This document shows positions 33,291-45,089 of a DNA stretch of 64,000 bases, in pieces. The DNA lies in contig NC_044980.1 in assembly GCF_008728515.1 (NCBI RefSeq), forward strand, positions 31,388,290-31,452,289. The letters are read 5' to 3'. Numbering within the stretch: the stretch's first letter is position 1; each line of letters begins with the position of its first letter. The notes below the pieces were generated by a model. The model was given only the letters and a program-made list of their open reading frames with translations, was not told the DNA's origin and did no database searches. Position numbers and translations under genes: made by a program. Source of the DNA: Papio anubis (lineage: Eukaryota; Chordata; Mammalia; Primates; Cercopithecidae).

Positions 33291-33797
33291 GAGCCCATTT
33301 TATGCAAAAAGAAACAGGCACAGAAAGATTCAAGATTTTGCCCAGAGTTACACAGTCTGGCTCCGGAGTCCATGTTCTTAACCAGGACCTGATAATAACT
33401 CAATGATTTTCGGGCCAAAACAACTACACAGTGTGGTCCTTGTGGTAAAAGACATAAAAGTCTGAGGCAAATACAAAGTTTCAAATACTAAATTTTATTT
33501 TATTTTTGAGTAAGTAATAAATTCACATACTTCAAAATCAAAACAGACAAAAGGCCTGCACAGAGAAGTTCTACGCTGGCCCACGTCCATTGATTGTAGC
33601 CATAATTTTAAGATAGCCCCATGATTCTCATCCCCGGCATTCACATTTTCCTCTAGTCCCTTCTCCCTGAGTGTGGGCAGGACTTCTGTCTTGCTTTTAA
33701 CTAATAGAATGTGACAAAAGGTGAAAGAATGTTGCAGATGTAATTAAGGCCCCAAATAAATTCACATTGAGTTCATCAAAAGAGAAAATCTCCTGGG

Positions 33798-34509
33798 TAC
33801 TATAGTTTGAATGTTTGTCCCCTCCAAGTCTTATGCTGAAAATTTGATTTCTGACTGGGCACGGTGGCTCGTGCCTATAATCCCAGCAATTTGGGAGGCT
33901 GAGGTGGGCAGATCACTTGAGCCCAGGAGTTCAAGACCAGTCTGGGCAACATGGCGAAACCCTCTCTCTACCAAAAAATCAAAAAATTAGCGAAGCATGG
34001 TGGTGTGTGCCTGTAGTTCCAGCTACTTGGGAGGCTGAGGTGGGAGGATCACCCGAGCTCAGGGACATCAAGGTTGCAGTGAGCCATAATCATTCCACTG
34101 CAGTCCACTCCAGCCTGGGCAACAGAGTGAGACCCTATCTCAAAAAAAAAAGGAAAAAAGAAAAGAAATTTGAAATTTGATCCTCAGTGTTGGAGGTGGG
34201 GCCTAAGGTCCTCTGTGTTGGGGGCAGAGCAAGTGAGTTCTCATTCTGTTAGTGCCCATGAGACCTGGTTGTTAAAAACATCCTGACACCTCTCCTGTCA
34301 CTCGCTCTTGCTTCCTCTCTCACCACGTGATTTCTGCAGACACCAACTGCCCTTTGTCTTCCACCATGAATGGAAGCAGCCTGAGGCCCTCATCAGATGC
34401 ACAGTCTTCCTGCCAACAGAATTAGTCATGAGCCAAATAAACTTTTTTTCTTTATAAATTACCCAGTCTCAGGTGTTCCCTTTTAGCAACACAAAATGAA
34501 CGAAGACAT
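33798..34509 (+). mobile_element. MST-type MaLR LTR with an Alu inside
   Basis: It begins ctatagtttgaatgtttgtc and ends aaatgaacgaagaca. It carries ttataaattacccagtctca, typical of MST/THE LTRs, and is interrupted by the Alu at 33852-34170. Confidence 0.7.
33852..34170 (+). mobile_element. Old Alu inside MaLR LTR
   Basis: Flanks share aaatttgat, where LTR sequence resumes. Confidence 0.88.
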
Positions 34510-35277
34510 TAAATGAGCCTGACATAGTCAGGTGGACCCTTAAAAGAGGCTCTAACCCTTCCCTAACGAGGGAGACTTGAGTCAGCTGAGACATTCTGCT
34601 GATGGCCTTCAAGAAGAAAACAGCCACGTGTGAACTGCCTACGGAGAAGGGTGGCCTCTAAGAGCTGATAGTCTCGTCTTATAATCACAAGCATCCAAAA
34701 TCTGCCAACCACGTGATAAGCTTGAAAGAAAACCCTTAGGTCAAGATGAGAATGTAACCCAGCCAACACCTTGATTACAGCCTCGTGAGACCCGAAGCAG
34801 AGGACCCAATAAGCCATGCCAAACTCTGTCCTGTGGAAGTGAAATCATAAACATATGTTTTAAGCCACTAAACTTATAGTAATTTGTTATGCCACAAATA
34901 TGAATAAGTTGAAAATAAAAAGACGGTAAAAAAACAGCAGCCACAAAATACCTAGAGTGACTATACTAATATCAAACAAAATAGACTTTAAAACAACAAA
35001 AATTAGTTAAGAGAAATACATGCTCACATTATGGTTTATTGGTTTTGAACAAAGGTACCAAGACAATTGAATGGGGGAAAGAACAGTCTTTGCAACAGAT
35101 AGGTCAGGGAGAACTATTTATCCACATACAAAAGAATGAAGTTGAATACCTACCTCATACTAAATACAAAAATTGACTCAAAATGGATCAAAGATCTAAA
35201 TGTAAGGGTTAAAAATATACACACAGAAGAAAATATAGGCTTCAATCTGCATGATCTTGCATTAGCTATGGTTTCTT

Positions 35278-35570
35278 TTCTTTCTTTCTTTCTTTTCTTT
35301 CTTTCTTTTTTTTTTTGTTGTTGAGATAGAGCCTTGCTCTGCCACCCAAGCTAGAGTGCAGTGATGCGATCTCAGCTTGCTGCAACCTCCCTCTCCCAGC
35401 CAGGTGTGGTGGCACGTGCCACCATACCTGACTAATTTTTGTATTTTTAGTAGAGATGGGGGTTTCACTATGTTGACCAGGCTGGTCTCAAACTCCTGAC
35501 CTCAAGTGATCCACCCACCTTGGCCTCCCAAAGTGCTGGGATTACAGATATGAGCCACCGCGCCCAGCCT
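35278..35570 (-). mobile_element. Alu inside L1
   Basis: Flanked by the perfect 14-bp duplication agctatggtttctt (35264-35277 and 35571-35584). A short deletion lies near 35395. Confidence 0.93.
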
Positions 35571-35659
35571 AGCTATGGTTTCTTAGATATGACACTAAAA
35601 GCACAAGCAATAGGAGAAAAAAAGAGATAAATCTGACATCATTAAAAGAACTCCATCAA

Positions 35660-35952
35660 GGCCAGATGTGGTGGCTCACGCCTGTAATCCCAGCACTTTG
35701 GGAGGCTGAGGCAGGTGGATCATGAGGTCAGGTGTTCAAGACCAGCCTGGCCAAGATGGTGAAACCCTGTCTTTACAAAAATACAAAAATAAGCCAAGCA
35801 TGGTGGCGGGCACCTGTAATCCCAGCTACCCGGGAGGTTGAGGCAGAAAATTGCTTGAACCAGGGAGGCGGAGGTTGCAGTGAGCCGAGATCATGCCGTT
35901 GCACTCCAGCCTGGGTGACAAAGTGAGACTCTGTCTTGAAAAAAAAAAAAAA
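35660..35952 (+). mobile_element. AluS-type inside L1
   Basis: Flanks share aaaagaactcca (from 35644 and 35953). Confidence 0.92.
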
Positions 35953-35977
35953 AAAAGAACTCCAAGAAAATGTACTT

Positions 35978-36288
35978 TTGGGCCAGGTGCAGTGGCTTAC
36001 TGTAATCCCAGCACTTTGGGAGGCCAAGGCAGGTGGATCACTCGAGGACAGTGGTTTGAGACCAGCCTGGCCAAAATGGTGAAACCCCATCTCCACTGTA
36101 AATACAAAAACTAGCTGGGCGTGGTGGTACACGCCTGTAATCCCAGCTACTCAGGAGGCTAAGGCAGGAGAATCGCTTGAACCCGGGAGGTGGAGGTTGC
36201 AGTGAACCGAGATTGTGCCATTGCACTCCAGCCTGGGTGACAGAGCAAGACTCTGTCTCACAAAAAAAAAAAAAAGAAAGAAAAGAAA
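35978..36288 (+). mobile_element. AluS-type inside L1
   Basis: Flanked by the perfect duplication gaaaatgtactt (35966-35977 and 36289-36300). Only 13 bp separate this target from the previous insertion's duplication start. Confidence 0.92.
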
Positions 36289-36381
36289 GAAAATGTACTT
36301 CAAAGGATACCCTCAAGAAAATGAAAAGACAGCCCATATAATGGAGGAAACTTTATAAATCAGATGTTTGATAAAGGACTT

Positions 36382-37027
36382 TATTATGGTTTGAATGTTT
36401 GTCCACTCCAAATCCCATGTTAAAATTTGATTCCCAGTGTTGGAGGGTTGGAGGTGGGGCCTGGTGGGAGGCCATTGGATCACGGGGGGCCAATCCCTCA
36501 CAAATGGTTTTGCACCATTCCCTTGCTGATAAGTGTGTTCCTGCTCAGTTAGTTCATGAGAGATATGTTGTTTAAAAGAGTCTGGGGCCTCCCCCTTCTC
36601 CCTCTCCTGCTCTCACTTGTACCGTGTGATACTCTGGCTACCCTCTTCACCTTCCACCATGATTGTAAGCTTCCTGAGGTCCTCACCAAAAGTCTAGCAG
36701 ATGTTGGTGCCATGCTTGTACAGCCTGCAGAACTGTGAGCCAGTAAAACCTCTTTTCTTTATAAATTACCCAGCCTCAGGTATTTCCTTTTTTTCTTCTT
36801 TTTCTTTTTGTTTTGTTTTGTTTTGTTTTGTTTGAGATAGGGTCTTGCTTTGTTGCCCAGGCTGGAGTGCAGAGGCACAATCTCAGGCCACTGCAGCCTC
36901 TACCTGCTAGGCGAAACCTATCCTCCCACCTTAGCCTCCTGAGTAGCTGGGATTACAGGCATGAGCCACTGCACCTAGCCTGTATTTTAGGTATTTCTTT
37001 ATAGCAATGCAAAAAATGGCCTAATAC
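36382..37027 (+). mobile_element. MST-type MaLR LTR with an Alu inside
   Basis: It begins ttatggtttgaatgtttgtc and ends aaaatggcctaataca, inserted in an L1. The Alu at 36793-36987 splits its last 50 bp. Confidence 0.75.
36793..36987 (-). mobile_element. Alu fragment inside MaLR LTR
   Basis: Antisense partial copy with (TTTTG)n tail. LTR text aggtatttc is repeated on both sides. Confidence 0.85.
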
Positions 37028-37055
37028 AGATTCGTATCTGCAATATATAAAGAGC

Positions 37056-37185
37056 TCTCACAGGCTGGGTAAGGTGCCTGTAATCTCAACACTTTGTGAG
37101 GCTGGGGGAAGGATTGCTTAAGCCCAGGGAGTTCCAAACCAGCCGAGGCAACATAGCAAAACCCTATCTCTGCAAAAAATACAAA
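37056..37185 (+). mobile_element. Alu left arm
   Basis: Stops at aaaaaatacaaa and passes directly into segment X. Confidence 0.8.
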
Positions 37186-37350
37186 GAGGAAACAAATGTC
37201 AATTAAATAAAATAAAAAAAGAAAGGGTTGGGGGCTACTGCCTTCTCCAGGAGACCCAGACCTACCACCTTCAGTGAACACCCTGGCTTTGAAGTCAGGC
37301 AGCATCCTTTCCCCCTAAAAAGAGGCAGCCATCAAAAAAGGGGGGGGTGA
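37186..37350 (+). repeat. Shared segment X, copy 2
   Basis: About 165 bp matching 15129-15270 but with an extra stretch of about 20 bp. Preceded by an Alu left arm and followed by an Alu. The composite sits in an L1 with a diverged duplication (agagctctcaca and agagaactcccaca). Confidence 0.65.
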
Positions 37351-37645
37351 AGTGGGGTGCAGTGGCTCACGCTTGTAATCGTAGCACTTTGGGAGGCTGA
37401 GGCAGGTGGATCACTTGAGCCCAGGAGTTCGAGACCAGTCTGGGCAACATGGCGAAACCTGTCTCTACAAAGAATACAAAAATTAGCTGGACATGGTGGT
37501 GTGTGCCTGTAATCCCAGCTACTTGGGAGGCTGAGGTAGGAGGATCACCAGAGCCCCGGAGGTGGAGGTTGCAGTGAGCCAATGCCACTGCATTCCAGCC
37601 TGGGCAACAGAGTGAGACCAAGTCCCTGTCTCAAAAAAAAAGAGA
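37351..37645 (+). mobile_element. Old Alu following segment X, copy 2
   Basis: Joined to X at the same base as the Alu at 15271. Its tail runs into L1 sequence. Confidence 0.88.
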
Positions 37646-37727
37646 GAACTCCCACAATTCAATAATATAAACACAACTCAATTTAAAAGTAGGCACTGAA
37701 AGTCATAAAACATTAATGAATTAATTA

Positions 37728-38323
37728 TTTATTTATTTATTTTTAGATGGAGTCTCACTCTGTTGCCCAGGCTGGAGTGCAGTGGTGTGATCTCAGCTCA
37801 CTGCAACCTCCACCTCCAGAGTTCAAGCAGTTCGCCTCAGCCTCTCGAGTAGCTGGGACTACAGGCACGTACCACCATGCCCCCCCACTAATTTTTGTAT
37901 TTTTAGTACAGACAGGGTTTAACCATATTGGCCAGACTGGTCTCAAACTCCTGACCTTGTGATCCACCTGCCTCAGCCTCCCAAAATGCTCGGATTACAG
38001 GTGTGAGCCACCATGCCCGGCCAGTTTTTTTTGTTGTTGTTGTCATAGTCTTGCTCTGTTGCCCAGGCTGGAGTGCAGTGGTGCGATCTTGGCTCACTGC
38101 AACTTTCACCTCCCAGGTTCAAGCAATTCTCCTGCCTCAGCCTCCTGAGTAGATGGGATTACAGGCATGCATTGCCACACCAGGCTAATTTGTGTATTTT
38201 CAGGAGAGAGAGGTTTTTTGCCACGTTGGCCGGGCTAGTCTCAAACTCCTGGCTTCAAGCAATCCGCGAACCTGGGCCTCCCAAAGTTCTGGGATTATAT
38301 ACCTGAGCCACTGTGCCTGGCCC
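37728..38323 (-). mobile_element. Two head-to-tail antisense Alus
   Basis: Full copies at 37728-38022 and 38023-38323 abut directly. Confidence 0.9.
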
Positions 38324-38486
38324 TGTTGAATGAAATTAAAGACACAGATAAATGGAAAGACATTAGATGTGTATAGATTGGAAAAATTAATATTGTTAAA
38401 GTATCCATAATACCCAAGGTGATCTACAGATTCAATACAACCTTTATCCAAATCCCAACATAGTTGTTTACAGAAATGGAAAAAAC

Positions 38487-38492
38487 AATTCT
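38487..38492. repeat. Solo LTR target-site duplication, left
   Basis: The sequence aattct is repeated at 39558-39563. Confidence 0.85.
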
Positions 38493-39557
38493 TATCGGGG
38501 GAACCAGCCCCCAATATTTCAACATAGGCTCTTTTCTATTTTCCCTAAGTGTCGGCCGGTCTGAGAAATAAAAAGAAAGAGTACAAAAGAGAGAAATTTT
38601 ACAGCTGGGTCTCCAGGGGAAACATCACATGTCTGCAGGTTCCATGATGCCCCTGAGCCACAAAACCAGCAAGTTTTTATTAGTGATTTTCAAAGTGGAA
38701 GGAGTGTACAAATAGGGTGTGGGTCACAGAGATCACATGCTTCAAAGGCAATAAAATATCACAAGACAAATGGGGGCAGAGCAAGATCACAAGGCCAGGA
38801 TGAAATTAGAATTACCAATGCGGTTCCATGTCCTGCTGAGCACACATTGACACTGATAAACATCTTAACAGGAAACAGGGCTCAAGAGCAGAGAACCAGT
38901 CTGACTAGAATTCGCCAGGCTGGGATTTCCTAATCCTAGCAAGCCTGGGGGTGCTGCAGGAGACCAGGGTGTATTTTATCCCTTATCTTCAACTGCATAA
39001 GATAGACACTTCCAGAGCAGCCATTTTAGAGGCCTCCCCCGGGAATGCATTCTTTTCCCAGGGCTGTTCCTTGCTGAGAAAAAGAATTCAGTGATATTTC
39101 TCCTATTCGCTTTTGCAAGGAAAGAAATATGATTCTGTTCTACCTGGCCCTGCAGGCAGTCAGACTTTATGATTATCTCCCTTGTTCCCTGAAAACTGCT
39201 GTTATCCTGTTCTTTTCAAGGGGCCCAGATTTCATATTGTTCAAACACACATGCTTTACAATCTGTGCAGATAACGCAATCATCACAGGGTCCTGAGGCG
39301 TCATAAATCCTCAGCTTACAAATATGACGGGATTAAGAGATTAAAGACAGGCATAGGAAATTATAAGAGTATTGATAGGGGAAGTGATAAATGTCCATGA
39401 AATCTTCACAGTTTATGTGCAGTAAAGACAGGCACAAGAAATTAAAAAAGTATTAATTTGGGGAACTAACAAATGTCCATGAAATCTTCACAATTTATGT
39501 TCTTCTGCGGTGGCTTCAGCCAGTCCCTCCGTTCGGGTTCCCTGACTTCCCGCAACA
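38493..39557 (+). mobile_element. ERVK-type solo LTR (about 1065 bp)
   Basis: It starts tatcggggg (from TG by a G to A change) and ends in cccgcaaca. It is flanked by the perfect 6-bp duplication aattct (38487-38492 and 39558-39563). The 6-bp duplication and the gggaaccagccccc start fit an HML-class LTR; I think of the MER11/LTR13 group but cannot fix the name. It lies inside an L1 whose two halves resume cleanly on either side. No internal retroviral sequence remains, so it arose by LTR-LTR recombination. Confidence 0.85.
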
Positions 39558-39563
39558 AATTCT
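39558..39563. repeat. Solo LTR target-site duplication, right
   Basis: The sequence aattct is repeated at 38487-38492. Confidence 0.85.
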
Positions 39564-40526
39564 AAAATCCATATGGAGCCAAAAACACCTCTCAAAAAAT
39601 CCCAAATAGCCAAAGCAATCTTGAACATGAAGAAAAAAACTGGAGGTATCATACTTTCTGATTTCAAGTATATTACAAAGCTACGGTATGGTACTGACAG
39701 AAAAACAGACATAAACAAATAACAAAGTAAGAGAGTCCAAAAATAAATCTGTGCATTTATGGTCAACTGATCTTTACCAAGGGTGCCAAGAACACACAAT
39801 AGAGATAGGATGGTATTTTCAATAAATGCTGTTGGGAAAAACTAGATAATCACATGGAAAAAAATTACATTAGACCTTTATCTCACACTATATACAAAAA
39901 TCAACTCAAAATGAATTAAAGACTTAGAAACTGAATCCTATACTTTATAGGGGTAAATCTCATGGTATGTAAATTACATTTTAATCTATTATTAACAATA
40001 ATTATGCATCTTTGGATTAGGTTTGGTTAGGAGTATGTCCCAAGATAATAAATTATTGAGAAAAAAAGATCTGGACTAAAAATATACCTTCTGTAACATG
40101 TGCTTTTCATTCATAATGTTTTGAACAAGATTTGCTTATAGGGAGGTGAAAAATACAAACATATTTTAGAATAATAAACTCTACTTTTTTTAACCAATAA
40201 GTTTGTACAATGATTTAAAATTTGAGAGAAATATAGAACATGACATTTTTATTTACCTTCACTCAGCATTATAGAAAGGAAACGAATATCAAAGGAATAC
40301 ACAGACTATAAACTATAAAAATTATTTTAGTTATTTGTTTACGTAGCAGTCTGTCACACAAATTCCAGAATTATATAGTTTAAGGCACCCTCAAGAGATC
40401 ACACAGTTCACAACTGAAACTTTTCTGACTGCCTATTCATTATTCCTAGAAATCTAGAGACAAGATTTCATGATTTTACTAGGTAAATTTTAAGTCTTTC
40501 TACCACAATCATCAAGAAGTCTTCTA

Positions 40527-40816
40527 GGCTGGGCACAATGGCTCATGCCTGTAATCCCAGCACTTTGGGAGGTCGTGGTGGGTGGATCACGAGGTCAGCA
40601 GTTTGAGACTAGCCTGGCCAAGATGGTGAAACCCCGTCTCTACTACAAATACAAAAATTAGCCAGGCATAGTGGTGGGCACCTGTCATCCCAGCTACTTG
40701 GGAGGCTGAGGCAGGAGAATCACTTGAACCTGGGAGGCGAAGTTTGCAGTGAGCCGAGACCATGCCACTGCACTCCAGCCTGGGCGACAGAGTGAAACTC
40801 TGTATCAAAAAAAAAA
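40527..40816 (+). mobile_element. AluS-type
   Basis: Flanked by the perfect duplication aagtcttcta (40517-40526 and 40817-40826). Confidence 0.93.
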
Positions 40817-41103
40817 AAGTCTTCTAAACTTTTAAGCTACATCCTTAATTATTAGTCTCTATAATGCAGAATATGGAATGCAATTGACCCAAAGATCAGG
40901 GATCTCCTAACTTATTAGTAAGGGTCTCTCCTGTGATCCAGAAGTTTTAGCCAAAGCTATCTTCTGGAAGTTTAATTCAGGTTTATGTATGATCCTCTAC
41001 CTTCTGTTGTACTTGACAACTCCTTTTTCTTAGCTCAGTTGAAATGGAAATGGAATTGCTTATTCATTGTTATCTGGAAAAATCTCCTAATGTATTATTA
41101 TAC

Positions 41104-41435
41104 ACTTTTATTTTATTTTATTTTATTTTATTGTATTGTATTGTATTTGAAACGGTGTCTCGCTCTGTTGCCCAGGCTAGAGTGCAGTGGCGTGATCTTG
41201 GCTCACTGTAACCTCCGCCTCCCAGGTTCAAGCAATCCTCCCACCTCAGCCTCCTGAGTAGCTAGGATTATAGGTGTGCACCACCACGCCTGGCTAATTT
41301 TTTGTATTTTTAGTAGATAAAATATTTTATTTTGGCCATGTTGGCCAGGATGGTTTCAAACTCCTGACTGCAGGTGATCCACCCGCCTCGGGCTCCCAAA
41401 GTGCTGGGATTACAGGTGTGAGCCACCACGCCCTG
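41104..41435 (-). mobile_element. AluS-type with TTTTA tail repeat
   Basis: The tail is (TTTTA)n/(TTGTA)n at 41108-41150. About 15 bp of extra AT-rich sequence lies near 41316. Confidence 0.9.
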
Positions 41436-41599
41436 TATATACATTTAATTCATTTTCTGCCTCACCTTCTCTAAGTAAATTATCCTCAGTTCCTTGAGTC
41501 AACTATGAAAATAAATGCTCTCTTGTCCTGAATTTTAAATAAATCAGGTGTGATAAGAAAGGAATTACCTTCTAAAGCTGTAGAATACCTTTGTCTTGC

Positions 41600-41912
41600 C
41601 GGGTGCAGTGGCTCACGCCTGTAATCCCAGCACTTTGGGAGGCCGAGGCAGGCAGATCACGAGGTCAGGAGATCGAGACCATCATGGCTAACACGATGAA
41701 ACCCCGTCTCTACTAAAAATAAAAAAAAAAAAAATTATCCAGGCGAGGTGGCAGGCGCCTATAGTCCCAGCTACTTGGGAGGCTGAGGCAGGAGAATGGC
41801 AAACCCGGAGGCAGAGCTTGCAGTGAGCTGAGATTGTGCCACTGCACTCCAGCCTGGGTGACAGAGCGAGACTCCGTCTCAAAACAAAAATAAAATAAAA
41901 TAAAAAATAAAA
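41600..41912 (+). mobile_element. AluY
   Basis: Full length; tail repeats aaaat. Flanks share an approximate gaatacctttgtctt. Confidence 0.9.
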
Positions 41913-42039
41913 GAATGCTTCTGTCTTTTCACAAAGCACACATTTTTCTTCTAGGAATAAAGGTTGCTTTCCTATAAAAGGATTGAATGCTGAAGCATCC
42001 CAAGCGGCCATATTAGTTTTCTATGTTATGTAACAAATA

Positions 42040-42530
42040 GCATATATTTCTGATCTCGCTGTGCCTGTGCGCCAGGAGTCCAGGCACAGCATAGCTGGAC
42101 CGTCAGCCGTGCAAGTCAGGAGGCTACAAATCAGGTGTCAGCTGAGTTGTACCTCATTTGAAGGCTCCACTGGGAGAGAGCTGGCTTCTAAGTTTGCTTT
42201 GGATTGGCAGAATTCATTTCCTTGTGGAGGGGTTGTGTTTCTTGCTGACTGTTGGTCGGAGGCCTCATTCAGCTTCTAGAGGCTGCCCATAGTGTTTTGC
42301 CATGTGGGCTTCTTCAACATGACCGCCGACTCACTCAAGCCAGCAAGAAGAATCCCTAGTGTGAATCTGCTGGCACCATGGAGTTTTAGATAATGCAACA
42401 AAATTACAGGAATGACAGCTCATCACTGTTGCCATATTCTGTCGATTAGAAATCTGTCATCCCATACTCAAGAAGCGTGAACACCAGAAGGCAGGTATCA
42501 TTAACAGGGGTCACCCTAGGGTCTACCCAC
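42040..42530 (+). repeat. Ancient interspersed repeat (MLT1/L1ME-like, unnamed here), copy A
   Basis: It shares the layout of 43290-43715 and 60125-60595: an AT-rich 'taacaaat' start, a 'caggagtccaggcac' middle and a late 'gccatattctgtcgattaga' block. I cannot fix the family. Confidence 0.4.
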
Positions 42531-42626
42531 TAGAGCAGCCTTTAATCTTTTCTGCATGGAGATGGAGAGTACGTGATTAAACAAATTAATGAACAATAGC
42601 AAACCTATCTTTCATTATTTATTTTA

Positions 42627-43234
42627 TGTTTTTTTTTGAGACGGAGTCTTGCCCTGTCACCCAGGCTGGAGTGGAGTGGTGCGATCTCGGCTCACTGCAA
42701 CCTCTGCCTCCCAGGTTCAAGTGATTCTCCTGCCTTAGCCTCCTGAGTAGCTGGGATTACAGGCACGTGCCACCACGCCTGGCTAACTTTTGTGTTTTTA
42801 TTATTATTGTTATTTTTGAGACAGAGTCTCGCTCTGTCACCCAGGCTGGAGTGCAGTGGCACCATCTCAGCTCACTGCAAGCGCCACCTCCTGGGTTCAC
42901 ACCATTCTCCTGCCTCAGCCTCCTAAGTAGCTGGGACTACAGGCGCCCGCCACCACAACTGGCTAATTTTTTGTATTTTTAGTAGAGATGGAGTTTCACC
43001 ATGTTAGCAAGGATGGTCTCGATCTCCTGACCTCATGATCCGCTCGTCTCAGCCTCCCAAAGTCCTGGGATTACAGGTGTGAGCCACTGCGGCCGACCTA
43101 ACTTTTGTATTTTTAGTAGAGACCAGGTTTCACCATGTTGGCCAGGCCTGCCTTGAACTCCTGACCTCAAATGACCTGCCCACCTCGGCCTCTCAAAGTA
43201 CTGGGATTATAAGCATGAGCCACCATGCTGGGCC
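42627..43234 (-). mobile_element. AluS-type split by a younger Alu
   Basis: Outer copy 42627-42800 plus 43099-43234, resuming exactly in its left arm after the insert. Confidence 0.93.
42801..43098 (-). mobile_element. AluY inside an Alu
   Basis: Flanked by 17-bp copies of taacttttgtgttttta (42784-42800) and the same with one change (43099-43115). Confidence 0.93.
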
Positions 43235-43289
43235 TTCATTATTTTACATTATCTTTTCCTCTATTCATAGCTCCTCCCCAAAACAGTGT

Positions 43290-43715
43290 TATAATTATTT
43301 ATTGCTGTATAACAAACAATCCCCCATAATAAAACAGCAACTATTTTACTTGCTTCTTAGGCTGTAGTTCAGCAATTTGGCTGCGCTTATTCCTCTGGTC
43401 TCTCATGGGGTCACTCATGTGACTATAGTCAAACTGCAGCTTGACTTGAGCTAGTTGGTTTAATGTGGCCTCACTCACAGACATGGGAATTGGTGTTGGC
43501 TATAATCTATGCCACATGTCTTCAGCAGGATGGCCCAGTCTTTTTCAAATGGCATCTGGCTTCCAAGAGGAAGAGAAGATGCAGGGTTCAGAAGTGATAC
43601 AGTATTACTTGTGCCACGTTCTATTGGTCAAAGTAAGCCCAAGGTATCCCCAGATTCGATGAGTGACAAATAGACTCCATCTCTTTTCCTTTCTAGAATT
43701 ATGCAAAGTTCAAAC
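43290..43715 (+). repeat. Ancient interspersed repeat, copy B
   Basis: It starts tttattgctgtataacaaac and ends with ccacgttctattggtcaaag, in the same order as copies A and C. Confidence 0.4.
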
Positions 43716-43918
43716 CTGAGAATACTTTGATTTACCTGATAACTATTACAAAGTATTATTCCTCATATACAAAGTGACATATTAACTGGTTAGAAATATA
43801 ATGGCATTTAATATGTTTATCATTGTTAAAAGTAGTTCATGGATCTTTGCTTATGTACAAACACCCTTTATCTATGGATGTCTTTGCATATTAGCGTTAA
43901 ATATTGCTAGATTTATTC

Positions 43919-44230
43919 TTTTTTTTTTTTTTTTTGCTTTTTTTTTTGGAGACAGAGTGTTGCTCTGTCACCCCAGCAGGAGTGCAGTGGTGTGATCTCG
44001 TCTCACTGCAACTTCCGCCTCCTGGGTTCAAGTGATTCTCGTGCCTCAGCCTCCTGAGCAGCTGGGATTACAGGTGTGTGCCACCACGCCCAGCTAATTT
44101 TTGTATTTTTAGTAGAGATGGGGTTTCGCCATGTTGGCCAGGCTGGTCTCTAACTCCTGACCTCAGGTGATCCACCTGCCTCAGCCTCCCAAAGTGTTGG
44201 GATTACGGGCGTGAGCCACCACGACCGGCC
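43919..44230 (-). mobile_element. AluS-type
   Basis: Antisense full length with an interrupted T tail. Confidence 0.9.
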
Positions 44231-44647
44231 CATTTCTGCAATTAGATTGACAAGTTTGGCTCACAGCATGTTTTACAAGTTTTGACTACACTGTGTAGGC
44301 AAAAGTATGGATAAATCAGAACTGTTACATATTGCTGGTAGAAGTGCAAAATGGAGAGCAATTTGATGGTTGTTATTGTAGCATTGTTTGTAGACATAAA
44401 AGGTTGAAAATAACCCAAAGGTTCATCAGTAGACGACTAGTTAAATAAACTGTAGAGCATCCACACAATGGAAGACCATGAACTCTGAAAATGAATGAGA
44501 CAGCTTTCTCTGTGCTAATGTGAAATGATCTCTAGCATATATTGCATAGAAAAAGACAAAAAGCAGAACATTTTCTGTAATGTGCTGCCTTTTGTGTAAG
44601 AATGAGAGGAACAAAAGAGTACATATTCACATTTGTTTATATATACT

Positions 44648-44956
44648 TTTTTCTTTTTTTTTTTTTTTTGAGACAGAGTCTCGCTCGCTCTGTCACCCAG
44701 GCTGGAGTGCAGTGGCGTGATCTTGGCTCACTGTAACCTCTGCCTCCCGGATTCAAGCAATTCTCCTGCCTCAGCCACCCAAGTAGCTGGGATTACGGGC
44801 ATGTGCCACCATGCCCGGCTAATTTTTTTGTATTTTTAGTAGAAACGAGTTTTCACCATATTGGCCAGGCTAGTCTCGAACTCCGGACCTTGTGATCCAC
44901 CCACCTCGACCTCCCAAAGTGCTGGGATTAAAGGCGTGAACCACCGCGCCCGGCCT
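44648..44956 (-). mobile_element. AluS-type
   Basis: Antisense full length; flanks share tatatatac. Confidence 0.9.
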
Positions 44957-45089
44957 ATATATACATTTTTTAAAACCCTGGAAAGACAAAAGAAACTAAC
45001 AAAAGGAACTGCAAGATTTGAGTGTAAGAATAGGGACACAGTAATGAACATGTAGAAGGTGTATTACTTTGTTCCATGCAGCATGAATT

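Larger units (their letters stand above)
33600..34915 (+). mobile_element. MLT1-like LTR split by a younger MaLR LTR
   Basis: The outer element lies at 33600-33797 and 34510-34915 (the latter with acaccttgattacagcctcg and gttttaagccactaaactta). Between them sits a different MaLR LTR. Confidence 0.55.
34930..37705 (+). mobile_element. L1 ORF2 fragment carrying many nested insertions
   Basis: L1 pieces at 34930-35277, 35585-35659, 36301-36381, 37028-37055 and 37646-37705 follow in L1 order (for example gcacaagcaataggag, then gacagcccatataatgg, then aatatataaagagctc). They are separated by Alus, a MaLR LTR and an Alu-containing composite. Confidence 0.75.
38328..39975 (+). mobile_element. L1 ORF2 fragment split by the solo LTR
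   Basis: The parts 38328-38486 and 39564-39975 read as L1 ORF2 late sequence: the lattattgttaaagta, gatctacagattcaat and ggtcaactgatcttta stretches are characteristic. They are continuous once the LTR and one duplication copy are removed. Confidence 0.8.
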
